From Streptomyces sp. ISL-10 (GTDB taxonomy: Bacteria > Actinomycetota > Actinomycetes > Streptomycetales > Streptomycetaceae), in contig NZ_JAGGOJ010000035.1 in the NCBI RefSeq assembly GCF_018614575.1, forward strand, positions 62,001 through 126,000: DNA of 64,000 bases, in the 5' to 3' direction. Made by a program: the position numbers and the translations under genes. The notes beneath the pieces were generated by a model, which saw nothing but the letters and a program-made list of their open reading frames with translations, was not told the origin of the DNA and searched no databases. Each line of letters starts with the position of its first letter. Position 1 is the stretch's first letter. Below are positions 1 through 8,838 of this stretch, piece by piece.

Positions 1-124
1 GGTCCCCCCGGCGGATCCACGGGAAGTGGCCCCGGCGGGGCTGCTCTGCGGCTCGTCCGAAGGTCGAGGACACCCCGCGAAGCGCGACACGGGTCCGGGG
101 CGGAGCCCCCGGTCAGGGGAAAGG

Positions 125-1204
125 TCAGAACACCACCAGGGCGCGGCCGCCCCGGCCCTCGCGCATTGCCGCGAAGGCCGCCGGGATGTCCTCCAGCCCG
201 ATGCGGTCCGTCACCAGCGCCCCCAGGTCGAGCCCACCGTCGCGGATGTGGGCGGCCAGGACCGGGAGGTCCCGCTCCGGGTCGGAGTTGCCGTAGACGC
301 AACCCGACAGGGTGCGGCCCCAGTGGAATATCTCCAGGGCGTTGAACGTGACCTGCTGGTCCTTGCCGCCGATGCCGACGACCGTGGTGCGGCCGCCGCG
401 GCGGGTCGAGTCCCAGGCGGTCCGGATCGTCGCGGCGCGGCCCACGCACTCGATCGCGACGTCCGCGCCGTGCCCGCCGGTGAGCCGGCGGATCTCCTTC
501 GCGGTGGTGTCGGACGCGACGACATACTCCGTGGCGCCCGCCCGGCGGGCCAGATCCTCCTTCTCGGGGGAGACGTCGACCGCGATGACCGTGCCCGCGC
601 CCGCGATCCGGGCCGACTGGAGCGTGGCGAGGCCCACCCCGCCGACGCCGAGAACGACGACCGACTCGCCCTCGCGGACGCGGGCGGAGTGGTGGACGGC
701 CCCGTATCCGGTGAGCACCGCGCAGCCGAGGAGTGCCGCGTCGGTCAGGGAGACGCCGTCGGGCGCCGGCAGCACGCAGTTCGCCGCGACCACGGTCTCC
801 TCGGCGAAGGCGGCCACGTTCAGGCCGGGATGGAGCTCGGTGCCGTCCGCCGTGACGGCGTGGACACGGCCGGCGCCCGTCAGGGCGTCGGCGCACAGCC
901 AGACCTCCCCGATCGAGCAGGCGTGACAAATTCCGCACGACGGCGCCCAGTTGAGGACGACGCCGTCGCCCGGGGCGACATGGGTGACGCCCTCGCCGAC
1001 GGAGACGACGGTGCCGGCGCCCTCGTGACCGAGGACGGCTGGGACGGGCACGCGCATGGTGCCGTTGGACAGGGACAGGTCGGAGTGGCACACCCCGGCG
1101 GCGGCGAGGCGGACCCGGACCTGGCCGGGGCCTGCCTCGGGCAACGAAATTTCGGTGACCTCCAGGGGAGAACCGACAGCGGACAGGACTGCGGCGCGGA
1201 CCAC
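125..1204 (-). CDS. Zn-dependent alcohol dehydrogenase (MDR family)
   Basis: A 359-residue medium-chain dehydrogenase that should interconvert an alcohol and its aldehyde with a nicotinamide cofactor. Catalytic-zinc ligands are visible as Cys39 (GVCHSD), His60-Glu61 (GHEGAG) and Cys161. The structural-zinc cysteines are 90, 93, 96 and 104, and the Rossmann motif GVGGVG is at about 186-191. The GTG start at 1204 is chosen because GGGAG lies just upstream; the frame stays open far beyond it, but that part is antisense shadow of the aldehyde dehydrogenase. It starts 17 nt after the aldehyde dehydrogenase stop, so the two are probably one transcript acting sequentially (alcohol to aldehyde to acid). 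Substrate unknown. The family call is firm; a special cofactor or thiol dependence cannot be judged. Confidence 0.9.
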   Translation of the reverse strand: MVRAAVLSAVGSPLEVTEISLPEAGPGQVRVRLAAAGVCHSDLSLSNGTMRVPVPAVLGHEGAGTVVSVGEGVTHVAPGDGVVLNWAPSCGICHACSIGEVWLCADALTGAGRVHAVTADGTELHPGLNVAAFAEETVVAANCVLPAPDGVSLTDAALLGCAVLTGYGAVHHSARVREGESVVVLGVGGVGLATLQSARIAGAGTVIAVDVSPEKEDLARRAGATEYVVASDTTAKEIRRLTGGHGADVAIECVGRAATIRTAWDSTRRGGRTTVVGIGGKDQQVTFNALEIFHWGRTLSGCVYGNSDPERDLPVLAAHIRDGGLDLGALVTDRIGLEDIPAAFAAMREGRGGRALVVF

Positions 1205-1221
1205 GATGGTTGTCTCCCGGC

Positions 1222-2616
1222 TCAGAACTGGAGGGACTTGGTCTGGAGGTACTCGGCGAGGCCGTGCGGACCGAGCTCGCGGCCGACGCCGGACTGCTTG
1301 TAACCGCCGAAGGGCGCCAGCGGGTTGAACCGGCCGCCGTTGATGTCGACCTGCCCGGTGTCCATACGGCGGGCGAAGGCGACGGCCGCCTCGTCCTGCG
1401 CCGCCCAGACCGCGCCGGCCAGACCGTAGACGGTGCCGTTGGCGATGGCCAGCGCGTCTTCCTCGTCCTCGTACTTCAGGATCGAGACGACCGGGCCGAA
1501 GATCTCCTCCTGGGCGATCGTCATGCCGGGCGTCACATCCGCGAACACGGTCGGACGGACGTAGTAGCCGGTCTCCAGCGGCGCGTCCGGGCCGCCGGCG
1601 ACGACGCGGGCCCCCTCGGCGATGCCCTTCTCGATGTACCCGCGGACCCGCTGCTGCTGCCCGGCATTGACGAGCGGGCCGATCCGGTCGCCGGGCACGT
1701 ACGCGGCGACCGCGGCGGCGGCCAGCGCGACGGCCTCGTCGTACTGGTCCCTGTGCACCAGCATCCGGGTCCACGCGCTGCATGTCTGGCCGGAGTTGGA
1801 CATCACGTTGGCGATGCCCACGGCCACGGCCTTCGCCAGGTCCGCACCGGGCAGGATGACGTTCGCGGACTTGCCGCCGAGCTCCAGGGCGACGCGCTTG
1901 ATCGCGGCGCCGGCGGTCGCGCCGATCTGCCTGCCCACGGCCGTGGAGCCGGTGAAGGACACGAGATCGACGTCCTCGTGGGCGGCGAGCGCCTGGCCCG
2001 CGACCGGCCCGAGGCCGGTGACGAGGTTGAAGACCCCGGCGGGTACGCCCGCGTCGTGGACGGCCTCGGCGAAGAGCTGCGCGGTCAGCGGAGTGTCCTC
2101 GGCGGGCTTGAGGACGACGGTGCAGCCGGCGGCGAGCGCGGGGGCCACCTTGGCGATGACCTGGTGCAGCGGATAGTTCCAGGGCGTGATCGCGGCGACG
2201 ACGCCGACCGGCTCCATGAGGACGGTGGAGTTGCCGATCCTCTCCTCGAAGGAGTACGTGGCGGCGAGGTCGGCGTACGAGCCCGCGACCATCAGCGGCA
2301 TGCCCGTGTGCACGGCCCGGGCGAGCCCCGGCGGCGCCCCGAGTTCGGCGGTGACCGTCTGCGCGATCAGGTCCTGGCGGCGTGCCAGTTCGTCGCGCAG
2401 GGCCGTGAGCAGGGCGGCGCGTTCGGCGGGCGGCGTGGCCGCCCAGGCCGGCAGCGCCGCGCGGGCCGCCCGTACGGCGGCGTCGACGTCCTCGGGGGTG
2501 CCGGCCGGTACGTGGGCGATCACCTGCTCGTCCGCGGGGTTCACCACCGCGATGGTGTCCGTGCCGGCGGCGGGCCGCCACTGGCCGCCGATGTACATGC
2601 CGTCGTGGGCCTTCAT
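1222..2616 (-). CDS. Aldehyde dehydrogenase (NAD(P)-dependent)
   Basis: A 464-residue ALDH-superfamily enzyme that oxidises an aldehyde to the acid. Seen: PWN at 145-147, the cofactor-binding Lys170, FTGSTAVG at 221-228, the general-base Glu245 in LELGGKS, and the catalytic Cys279 in SGQTCSA. The length is slightly short for the family (usually 475-500) but all catalytic elements are present. GGAGGAG precedes the ATG. It is the first gene of a two-gene operon with the zinc alcohol dehydrogenase, and a palindromic operator lies 38 bp upstream. The substrate is not predictable from sequence. Confidence 0.92.
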   Translation of the reverse strand: MKAHDGMYIGGQWRPAAGTDTIAVVNPADEQVIAHVPAGTPEDVDAAVRAARAALPAWAATPPAERAALLTALRDELARRQDLIAQTVTAELGAPPGLARAVHTGMPLMVAGSYADLAATYSFEERIGNSTVLMEPVGVVAAITPWNYPLHQVIAKVAPALAAGCTVVLKPAEDTPLTAQLFAEAVHDAGVPAGVFNLVTGLGPVAGQALAAHEDVDLVSFTGSTAVGRQIGATAGAAIKRVALELGGKSANVILPGADLAKAVAVGIANVMSNSGQTCSAWTRMLVHRDQYDEAVALAAAAVAAYVPGDRIGPLVNAGQQQRVRGYIEKGIAEGARVVAGGPDAPLETGYYVRPTVFADVTPGMTIAQEEIFGPVVSILKYEDEEDALAIANGTVYGLAGAVWAAQDEAAVAFARRMDTGQVDINGGRFNPLAPFGGYKQSGVGRELGPHGLAEYLQTKSLQF

Positions 2617-2653
2617 CGCTCTCCTCCACGCTTCGCGGTCGATCCGGGGCCCA

Positions 2654-2670
2654 AACTAGCGCTGTTAGTT
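2654..2670 (-). promoter_or_regulatory. Palindromic operator of the ALDH-ADH operon
   Basis: A 17-bp near-perfect palindrome, AACTAGC-GCT-GTTAGTT, ends 38 bp upstream of the aldehyde dehydrogenase start, where a repressor would cover the promoter. One more base pair extends it (AAACTA/TAGTTT). Size and symmetry fit a TetR-family operator. A near-identical site occurs before the acyl-CoA dehydrogenase at 42957-42973. Confidence 0.65.
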
Positions 2671-2721
2671 TTCAGACGCCAGAGGGCACCCGGGGGCGTG
2701 GTGGAGAGTAACGGGAGACAT

Positions 2722-3560
2722 GGCGGGCGCAGGCGGGACGAGAGCGTGACTTGCCTGTGCGGACGGCGTCCGCAGGTCACGCGGCGGTGCGGCATCGGAC
2801 GGCGGACCGCGCATCCCCGCTGAGGGGGGCGCGCGGATCACACCCATCGAACGTCGGTGAGGTGGGCGTCTCCGGCTCGCCCGGCCCATGCGGACCCCCC
2901 AGGCATCCGAAGCCCCGGCCCGGGCGGGCCCGCCAGGGCGACGAGGCCCCGGCTCGCCCAGCCCTCAGATGCCCGAAGCCCCAGCTCGCACGGACCGCCG
3001 CGCGAACGGACCGGGCGAGCGCACTGGGCGAGCGTCCGGTCTGGACAGCCTCGCTCGGCAGCCGGGGTTTCGGCACCGGGGCGGCGGACGGCCGGGGCCC
3101 GGCGAGCGTTCGACCTGCGGTGGGCAGCCCACCCAGCAGGTGGCCCCGGGCGGGGCCCAGGGCCACGCGCGATCACCGCGGGATGGCGGGCGCCGGCGGA
3201 CGGGAGCGTGCGGCAGTTCCTGTGCGGACGGCGTCCGCAGGTCACGCGAGCGGTGCGGCATCGGACGGCGGACCGCGCGTCCCCGCTGAGGGGGGCGCGC
3301 CGATCACACCTATCGAACGTCGGTGAGGTGGGCGTCCCCGGCTCGCCCGGCCCATGCGGACCCCCAGGCATCCGAAGCCCCGGCCCGGGCGGGCCCGCCG
3401 CGCGAGCGGACCGGGCGAGCGTCCGGTCTGGACAGCCTCGCTCGGCAGCCGGGGTTTCGGCCGGGCAGCCGAGACCCCGGCGAGCCTCCGACCCGCGGTC
3501 GGACAACCCACCCAGCAGCCGGCCCCCGGCACCAGACCGGGCGACACGCCACCCGCGCGA
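2722..3560. repeat. Two imperfect tandem copies of a ~465-bp non-coding unit
   Basis: Between the ALDH promoter and the MFS gene lies about 0.9 kb with no credible gene. It holds an imperfect tandem duplication: GGACGGCGTCCGCAG occurs at 2761 and 3226, and around 180 bp downstream of each is nearly identical, including a shared GATCACACC and the segment around ATCGAACGTCGGTGAGGTGG. A second block is shared (2998-3081 with 3398-3465, containing GGTCTGGACAGCCTCGCTCG), followed by a more diverged third block. Copy B is shorter and internally deleted. Open frames run through it on both strands but show no domain and no conserved start, as expected for very G+C-rich DNA. Confidence 0.75.
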
Positions 3561-3578
3561 AATCGCCCCCGCAGGTCG

Positions 3579-4820
3579 CTACGCGTCCGCGCCACGGTGG
3601 TCGGCCCGGGGCAGGGGCGACGGGACAGGGGCGGAGACTGCCGCCTCAGGCGCCGGAGCGGCGTGTTCGGGTGGGTGGCGGCGGGCGGACACCGCCGCCG
3701 ACAGGACCAGCAGCGCGCCGATCACCGCGAACGGCGCGGCCGCGCCCGCCACTCCCGCGAGCAGGCCGGCGCCTGCCGGCGCGGCCACCTGGCCGAGACG
3801 GTTCCCGGTCAGGCGCAGCGCGAGCGCTGTCGAGCGCGCCTCGGCGGGGGCCGCCTGCACGACCGTCGTCATCGACAGGGGCTGGCCGGCACCGAGGCAG
3901 AAGCCCAGCAGGATCCGCATGGCGGCGAGCGCCCACAGCGGAACGGGCAGCGCGATGCCGCCGCACAGCAGCCCGCCGGCGAGGCAGGTCGTGGTCAGCA
4001 GAGCCGTACGGCCCATGAGGCGGATCATCGGGGTCATCACCAGCCGACAGGCGATGGTGGCCGCGGCCCGCAGGCCGAGCAGCACACCGACAACGGCGGG
4101 CGCGATGCCCCGGTGTTCGCCGATCACCGGCAGATAGGCGGTGAGGACGTCCGTCGCCGAGAGCACCGCCAGGCTGATGAAGATCCCGGCGGGTACGCCG
4201 CGGGCGCGCAGGATGCCCCGTACGGGCACCGTCGTCCGCTCGGCGCGCGGCCGGGGCGGCGTGCGGTGCTCGATGCGCCACAGCGAGGTGAGGGACGCGG
4301 CGGCCACGGCCGCCGCCGCGAGCAGCGCGAGTCCGCTCGTACGGGCGACGTCGGCGCCGATCAGCGCACCCGCACCGACCGGTCCGACGAGCTGGCCGAG
4401 CGAGGCGCCGATGGTGAAGTGGCCGAAACTGCGGTCCTGTTCGGCGGGCGCGGACTGCCGGGCGACGATCGACTGGGCCCCGATGACGAAGGAGAGGTGA
4501 CCGAGCCCCATCACGCCGCTCCATGCGGCCATCGCCGCGAGCGAGTCCGCCGTGCCGCTGAGGGCGCAGCCCCCGGAGATGAGGACGACGCCGACGGGCA
4601 GCAGGGGTGCGCACCGCCCGTGGTCCGTCCTGCGCCCCAGCGGTACGGCGGCGAACAGGGGAAGCAGTGCGTGGACACCGGCGATCACGCCGATGGCTCG
4701 CTCGTCCGCGCCCAGGGACAGGGCCCGGTAGGAAACGGCCGGCCGCGCCATCGACACCGCGCCCTGGGCCAGGGAGAACGCGATGACGAGGCGCAGCAGC
4801 CAGCTCCGGGACGGTGCCAC
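3579..4820 (-). CDS. MFS permease
   Basis: A 413-residue major facilitator permease with about twelve hydrophobic segments and an MFS loop motif (LGRRTDHGR) after TM2. The GTG at 4820 lies one base after the TGA of the citrate transporter, so translation is coupled; the frame upstream of it is shadow. The C-terminal tail is Pro/Ala-rich and probably unstructured. Substrate not predictable. Placement directly behind a CitMHS transporter could mean efflux or uptake of a related organic acid, which is inference only. Confidence 0.85.
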   Translation of the reverse strand: MAPSRSWLLRLVIAFSLAQGAVSMARPAVSYRALSLGADERAIGVIAGVHALLPLFAAVPLGRRTDHGRCAPLLPVGVVLISGGCALSGTADSLAAMAAWSGVMGLGHLSFVIGAQSIVARQSAPAEQDRSFGHFTIGASLGQLVGPVGAGALIGADVARTSGLALLAAAAVAAASLTSLWRIEHRTPPRPRAERTTVPVRGILRARGVPAGIFISLAVLSATDVLTAYLPVIGEHRGIAPAVVGVLLGLRAAATIACRLVMTPMIRLMGRTALLTTTCLAGGLLCGGIALPVPLWALAAMRILLGFCLGAGQPLSMTTVVQAAPAEARSTALALRLTGNRLGQVAAPAGAGLLAGVAGAAAPFAVIGALLVLSAAVSARRHPPEHAAPAPEAAVSAPVPSPLPRADHRGADA

Positions 4821-4821
4821 C

Positions 4822-6237
4822 TCAGATGATTCCGAAGAGGATCCCCGCGCCGAGGACCACCAGGGAGGTGAGCGCGGCCCACTTGACCGTGAAGCGGGTG
4901 TGGTCGCCGAACTCGACCTTGGCCATGCCGACGAGAACGTACACGGCGGGCACCAGCGGGCTCGACATGTGCAGGGCCTGGCCGACGAGGGAGGCGCGGG
5001 CGATCTCCAGCGGGGAGACGCCATGGGCCGCGCCGGCCTCGGCGAGGACGGGCAGGACGCCGAAGTAGAAACCGTCGTTGGACATGAAGTACGTCAGCGG
5101 GAGGCTCAACAGGCCCGTGACGACGGCCATGTGCGGACCCATGCCCTCGGGGATCGCGCCGACGAGCCAGTCGGCCATGTGCTCCACCATGCCGGTGCCG
5201 GTGAGGACTCCGGTGAAGACGGCGGCGGCGAAGACCATGCCGGCGACGTTGAGGACGTTGTCGGCGTGGGCGGCGATACGGGCCTTCTGGTCGGTCATGC
5301 TGGGGAAGTTGACCGTGAGGGCGAGTGCTGCGCCGAGCAGGAAGAGGACGGGGATGGGCAGCAGCTCCATGATCATGGAGGTGAGGAGGACGAGGGTGAG
5401 CCCGGCGTTGAACCAGTAGAGCTTCGGGCGCAGGGTGGCGCGGTGGGGGTCGAGCCCCTGGAAGCCCTCATCGGCGGAGCCGGAGCCTTTGTCACCACGA
5501 GCCGCGTCGGGTGAACCCGCGCCCGCCCCGGAGCCCTGACCCGCCGCAGGCTGCGCGCCGTCGCCGCCGGCCTTCACCAGCACGGTCTCGGTACGCGGCT
5601 GAAGGACCTCGTCGAGAGAGAGGTAGCCGAGGCGCTTGCGCTCGCGCCGGCCGAGGACGTACGCGAGGACCATGACGAACAGGAGACCGACGCCGAGGGC
5701 GGGGATCATCGGGACGAAGATGTCGCCCGCGTCCAGCTTGAGCGCGGTCGCCGCCCGGGCGGTGGGACCGCCCCAGGGCAGGGTGTTCATGACGCCGTTC
5801 GCCGTGGCCGCGATACCGGTCATGACGACCAGGCTCATCTTCAGGCGCTTGTAGAGCGGATACATCGCCGAGACCGTGATCATGAAGGTCGTCGAGCCGT
5901 CACCGTCGAGGGAGACGATGGCGGCCAGGAGCGCCGTACCGATCACGATGCGCAGCGGGTCCGCCTTGCAGAAGCGCAGGATGCCGCGGACGATCGGGTC
6001 GAACAGGCCGACGTCGATCATGACGCCGAAATAGACAATGGCGAACATCAGCATCGCGGCCGTGGGCGCGAGATTGCCGACGCCCTCGAGGACGTAGTCC
6101 CCGAGATGCGCACCCTTTCCGACGATGACGCAGAAAAGTGCGGGGATGAGGACCAGCGCCGCTATCGGCGACATCTTCTTCATCATGATCAGGACCAGGA
6201 AGGTCGCGATCATGGCGAAGCCGAGGATTGTCAGCAT
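4822..6237 (-). CDS. CitMHS-family citrate:metal symporter
   Basis: A 471-residue inner-membrane transporter with about twelve hydrophobic segments in two halves. A hydrophilic Gly/Ala/Asp-rich loop (about 215-260) separates them. Conserved-looking elements are SLDGDGSTTFM in the first half and FMSNDGFYFGVLP in the second, typical of CitMHS proteins that take up divalent-metal-citrate complexes by proton symport. The ATG has an unusual ribosome site, AGGTG five bases upstream, buried in a long hairpin (6241-6300). It is followed with one base of spacing by the MFS gene and preceded by a 118-bp gap after the molybdopterin oxidoreductase. The citrate assignment rests on family, not on substrate residues. 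Confidence 0.9.
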   Translation of the reverse strand: MLTILGFAMIATFLVLIMMKKMSPIAALVLIPALFCVIVGKGAHLGDYVLEGVGNLAPTAAMLMFAIVYFGVMIDVGLFDPIVRGILRFCKADPLRIVIGTALLAAIVSLDGDGSTTFMITVSAMYPLYKRLKMSLVVMTGIAATANGVMNTLPWGGPTARAATALKLDAGDIFVPMIPALGVGLLFVMVLAYVLGRRERKRLGYLSLDEVLQPRTETVLVKAGGDGAQPAAGQGSGAGAGSPDAARGDKGSGSADEGFQGLDPHRATLRPKLYWFNAGLTLVLLTSMIMELLPIPVLFLLGAALALTVNFPSMTDQKARIAAHADNVLNVAGMVFAAAVFTGVLTGTGMVEHMADWLVGAIPEGMGPHMAVVTGLLSLPLTYFMSNDGFYFGVLPVLAEAGAAHGVSPLEIARASLVGQALHMSSPLVPAVYVLVGMAKVEFGDHTRFTVKWAALTSLVVLGAGILFGII

Positions 6238-6240
6238 GGG

Positions 6241-6300
6241 GACACCTAACGTTCATCCTTGAACTCCGCCGGGGCGGCGGTTCGGATGACGTTAGGTGTC
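6241..6300 (-). promoter_or_regulatory. 60-nt hairpin over the citrate transporter RBS
   Basis: The outer arms 6241-6252 and 6289-6300 are perfect 12-bp inverted repeats (GACACCTAACGT / ACGTTAGGTGTC). Inside them pair CATCC with GGATG and GAAC with GTTC, and a G+C-rich apex completes the fold with only one- and two-base bulges. On the mRNA the AGGTG ribosome site for the ATG at 6237 lies in the 3' arm, so the folded leader would hide it. No T-run follows, so it is not a normal terminator. As DNA it could instead be a large dyad operator. Confidence 0.6.
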
Positions 6301-6355
6301 GTCAAAAGCTGTTAACAAGGTGTTGACCTGTGAGCAATACGAGCAAAACCCCAGG

Positions 6356-8602
6356 TCAGCGGATGAGTGTTAGTTCCACGGGGAATCCGTTGAGCACCGC
6401 CGTGCCCGACAGGGGGTCCAGCCGGGAGCCGTCGAGCAGCTGGTTGACGTTGACGCCGGGCCGGGCGGCGGCCACCGAGAGCCGGGTTCCCGGCCGGTCG
6501 TGACCCCAGCCGTGCGGCAGGCTCACCACGCCCGGGCGAATGTCGTCGGTGATCTCCACTGGCGCCTCCACCCGACCGCCGTCCGCCGTGATCGCGACGG
6601 TCGCGCCGTCCGTGAGGCCGAGGCGGGCCGCGTCGTCGGGGTGGACGTGGAGGGTGCAGCGGTTGGACCCGCCGCCCAGTGCCGGCACATTGTGCAGCCA
6701 GCTGTTGTTGGAGCGCAGATGGCGGCGGCCGACCAGGACGAGCCCCTCGGGACGCCCGTCGAGGGCGCTGCGGAGCCTGGGCAGATCGGCGGCGATCGGC
6801 GCGGGCAGCAGTTCTATGCGCCCGCTGCGGGTCCTGAGTACCTGCGGGATGCGCGGCTGGAGGGGGCCGAGGTCGATGCCGTGCGGGTTCTCCAGGAGTT
6901 TGGCGAGGGTGAGTTCGTACGGGCCGAGGCGCAGCATCATGTCCAGGCGGCGCTCGGCTCCGCTGCTGCCGGTGAGTTCGGCGGCGAGTTGCGCCGGGTC
7001 CTGTCCGTGGACGGGCGAGTGCGGGTCGGCGACGGCCTTGGCGAGGGAGCCCTGGATCACCATGTCGTCGACGGCTGACGGCTCGGCGCCGTGCATGCCG
7101 CCGACCGCGAGGAGGAGCCGGGCATGGATCTCGCACTCGTCCATCAGCCCTGGCTCCAGGGGGACGGCGGCGGGGGTGTAGCGGACCTGGTTGCGTACGG
7201 CGAGGGCGTTGAAGGCGAAGTCGAAGTGTGCGCTCTGGGACGGGGGCGGCGGGGGCAGCACCACATCCGCGTGGCGTGAGGTCTCGTTCAGGTAGGGGTC
7301 GATGCTGACCATGAAGTCCAGGTCGCTCAGCGCCCGGTCGAGACGGTCGCCGTCGGGGGCGGAGAGCACCGGGTTGGCGGCGATGACGAGGAGGGCGCGG
7401 ATCCGCCCGTCACCCGGCGTCTCGATCTCCTCGGCAAGTGCGGCGATGGGAAGTTCGCCCTTGGCCTCGGGGTGTCCGCCGACACGGCTCGACCAGCGGC
7501 CGAGCGCGAAGCCCTTTCCCGGGGCGGCCGGGCGCGGGGCCTTGTCCGTGGCGGAGAGGGGGAAGAGGGCGCCGCCGGGCCGGTCGAGATTGCCGGTGAG
7601 GATGTTGAGGACGTCGACGAGCCAGCTCGCGAGGGTGCCGTGCTCCACGGTGCAGCTGCCGATGCGCCCGTAGACGGCGGCGCTCGGGGCGGCGGCGAGT
7701 TCGCGGGCGATCGTACGGATCTCCTCGGCGTCCATGTCGCAGGCGGCGGCCACGGCTTCGGGGGTGAAGTCCCTTGTCACGGCCTCGACTTCGCCGAGCT
7801 GCTCCACATGCTCCGCGAGGGCGCCGAGATCGGTCAGCCGCTCCTCGAACAGCACCTGGACCAGGGCGGCCAGAAGCAGCGCGTCGGTACCCGGCCGGAT
7901 CGCGACGTGGCGGTCGGCGAGCCGGGCGGTGCGGGTGCGGCGCGGGTCGACGACGGTGAGCGTGCCGCCGCGGCGGCGCAGGGCCTTGAGCTTGCCGGGG
8001 AAGTCGGGAGCGGTGCACAGGCTGCCGTTGGACTCGAGCGGGTTGGCGCCGAGGAGAAGCAGGTGGCCGGTGCGGTCCAGGTCGGGGACGGGGATGGCGA
8101 CAGCGCTGCCGTAGAGCAGTCCGCTGGAGACGTGCTTGGGCATCTGGTCGAGGGTGGAGGCGCTGAAGATGTTGCGGGTGCGCAGGGTGGACAGCAGGAC
8201 GGGCGGGTAGAGGCCGCCGGCCATGGTGTGCACATTGGGGTTGCCGAGGACGACGCCGACGGCGTTCGGCCCGTGCTCCTCGACGAGCGGGCGGATGCGG
8301 GAGGCGACGAGGCCGAACGCCTCCTCCCAGGAGGCTTCGCGCAACCTGCCGTTCTCGCGGACGAGCGGAGTGCGCAGCCGGTCGGGGTCGGCGTCGAGCT
8401 CGCCGAACGAGGCTCCCTTGGGGCAGATGAAGCCCTCGCTGAAGACGTCGTCACGGTCGCCGCGCGCACGCGTGACGCGGGTCCCCTCGATGGTGAGGGT
8501 GAGCCCGCACGTGGCCTCGCACAGGGGGCAGATGCGCAGTGCGGTGCGGTCGCCGGCCGTCGGCGGCGAGGTCGCACTGCTGTCAGGTGCGGTACGGAAC
8601 AC
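6356..8602 (-). CDS. Molybdopterin oxidoreductase (formate dehydrogenase/nitrate reductase-like)
   Basis: A 748-residue Mo-bis-MGD enzyme. The N-terminal [4Fe-4S] ligands are Cys25, Cys28, Cys32 and Cys60 (CPLCEATC...CPKG). The central molybdopterin domain has features such as LLLLGANPLESN and the VDPRRTRTA stretch. The C-terminal MGD-binding beta barrel includes NNSWLHNVP and LPHGWGHDRPG. No Tat signal is visible, so it is probably cytoplasmic. No electron-transfer subunit is adjacent, so the electron partner is unknown. The GTG at 8602 is preceded by GGGGAGGA. The family is clear; the reaction (formate, nitrate or other) is not. Confidence 0.9.
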   Translation of the reverse strand: MFRTAPDSSATSPPTAGDRTALRICPLCEATCGLTLTIEGTRVTRARGDRDDVFSEGFICPKGASFGELDADPDRLRTPLVRENGRLREASWEEAFGLVASRIRPLVEEHGPNAVGVVLGNPNVHTMAGGLYPPVLLSTLRTRNIFSASTLDQMPKHVSSGLLYGSAVAIPVPDLDRTGHLLLLGANPLESNGSLCTAPDFPGKLKALRRRGGTLTVVDPRRTRTARLADRHVAIRPGTDALLLAALVQVLFEERLTDLGALAEHVEQLGEVEAVTRDFTPEAVAAACDMDAEEIRTIARELAAAPSAAVYGRIGSCTVEHGTLASWLVDVLNILTGNLDRPGGALFPLSATDKAPRPAAPGKGFALGRWSSRVGGHPEAKGELPIAALAEEIETPGDGRIRALLVIAANPVLSAPDGDRLDRALSDLDFMVSIDPYLNETSRHADVVLPPPPPSQSAHFDFAFNALAVRNQVRYTPAAVPLEPGLMDECEIHARLLLAVGGMHGAEPSAVDDMVIQGSLAKAVADPHSPVHGQDPAQLAAELTGSSGAERRLDMMLRLGPYELTLAKLLENPHGIDLGPLQPRIPQVLRTRSGRIELLPAPIAADLPRLRSALDGRPEGLVLVGRRHLRSNNSWLHNVPALGGGSNRCTLHVHPDDAARLGLTDGATVAITADGGRVEAPVEITDDIRPGVVSLPHGWGHDRPGTRLSVAAARPGVNVNQLLDGSRLDPLSGTAVLNGFPVELTLIR

Positions 8603-8715
8603 GGGTCCTCCCCGGAGGCGGCAGCGGTGACGCGCTTACGATCCCTGAGCATACCGACCGGTATGCACGTGCGGGAGGGTCTTGCCGGGTCGGAAACCTG
8701 GGCTTCCTGACTCTC

Positions 8716-8826
8716 ACGCCGTTCGAGGCTCGTCGGCTCCTGCCGCCCGCACGCCGTGCGAGGCTCGTGGGCTTCCCGTCGCTCATGCCGTGCGAGGCTC
8801 GCGGGCTCCCCCCGCCCCCACGCCTT
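8716..8826. repeat. Three-copy 34-35-nt tandem repeat
   Basis: Units begin at 8716, 8751 and 8785, with a partial fourth at 8820. Each starts RYGCCGTKCGAGGCTCG and continues with a variable G/C-rich half. It lies in the 236-bp space between the oxidoreductase start and the TetR gene end. No protein or known RNA recognised. Confidence 0.6.
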
Positions 8827-8838
8827 GCCGGACACCTC

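Noticed and set aside
125..2629. A single 834-codon frame covering both dehydrogenases
   Set aside because: Only the part after 1204 matches a dehydrogenase; the rest is a shadow of the aldehyde dehydrogenase with Arg/Gly-rich low-complexity translation.
1210..2823. A 537-codon frame opposite the aldehyde dehydrogenase
   Set aside because: Antisense shadow of a well-supported enzyme; no domain.
8716..8826. CRISPR array
   Set aside because: Only three units, no constant repeat with unique spacers, no cas genes.
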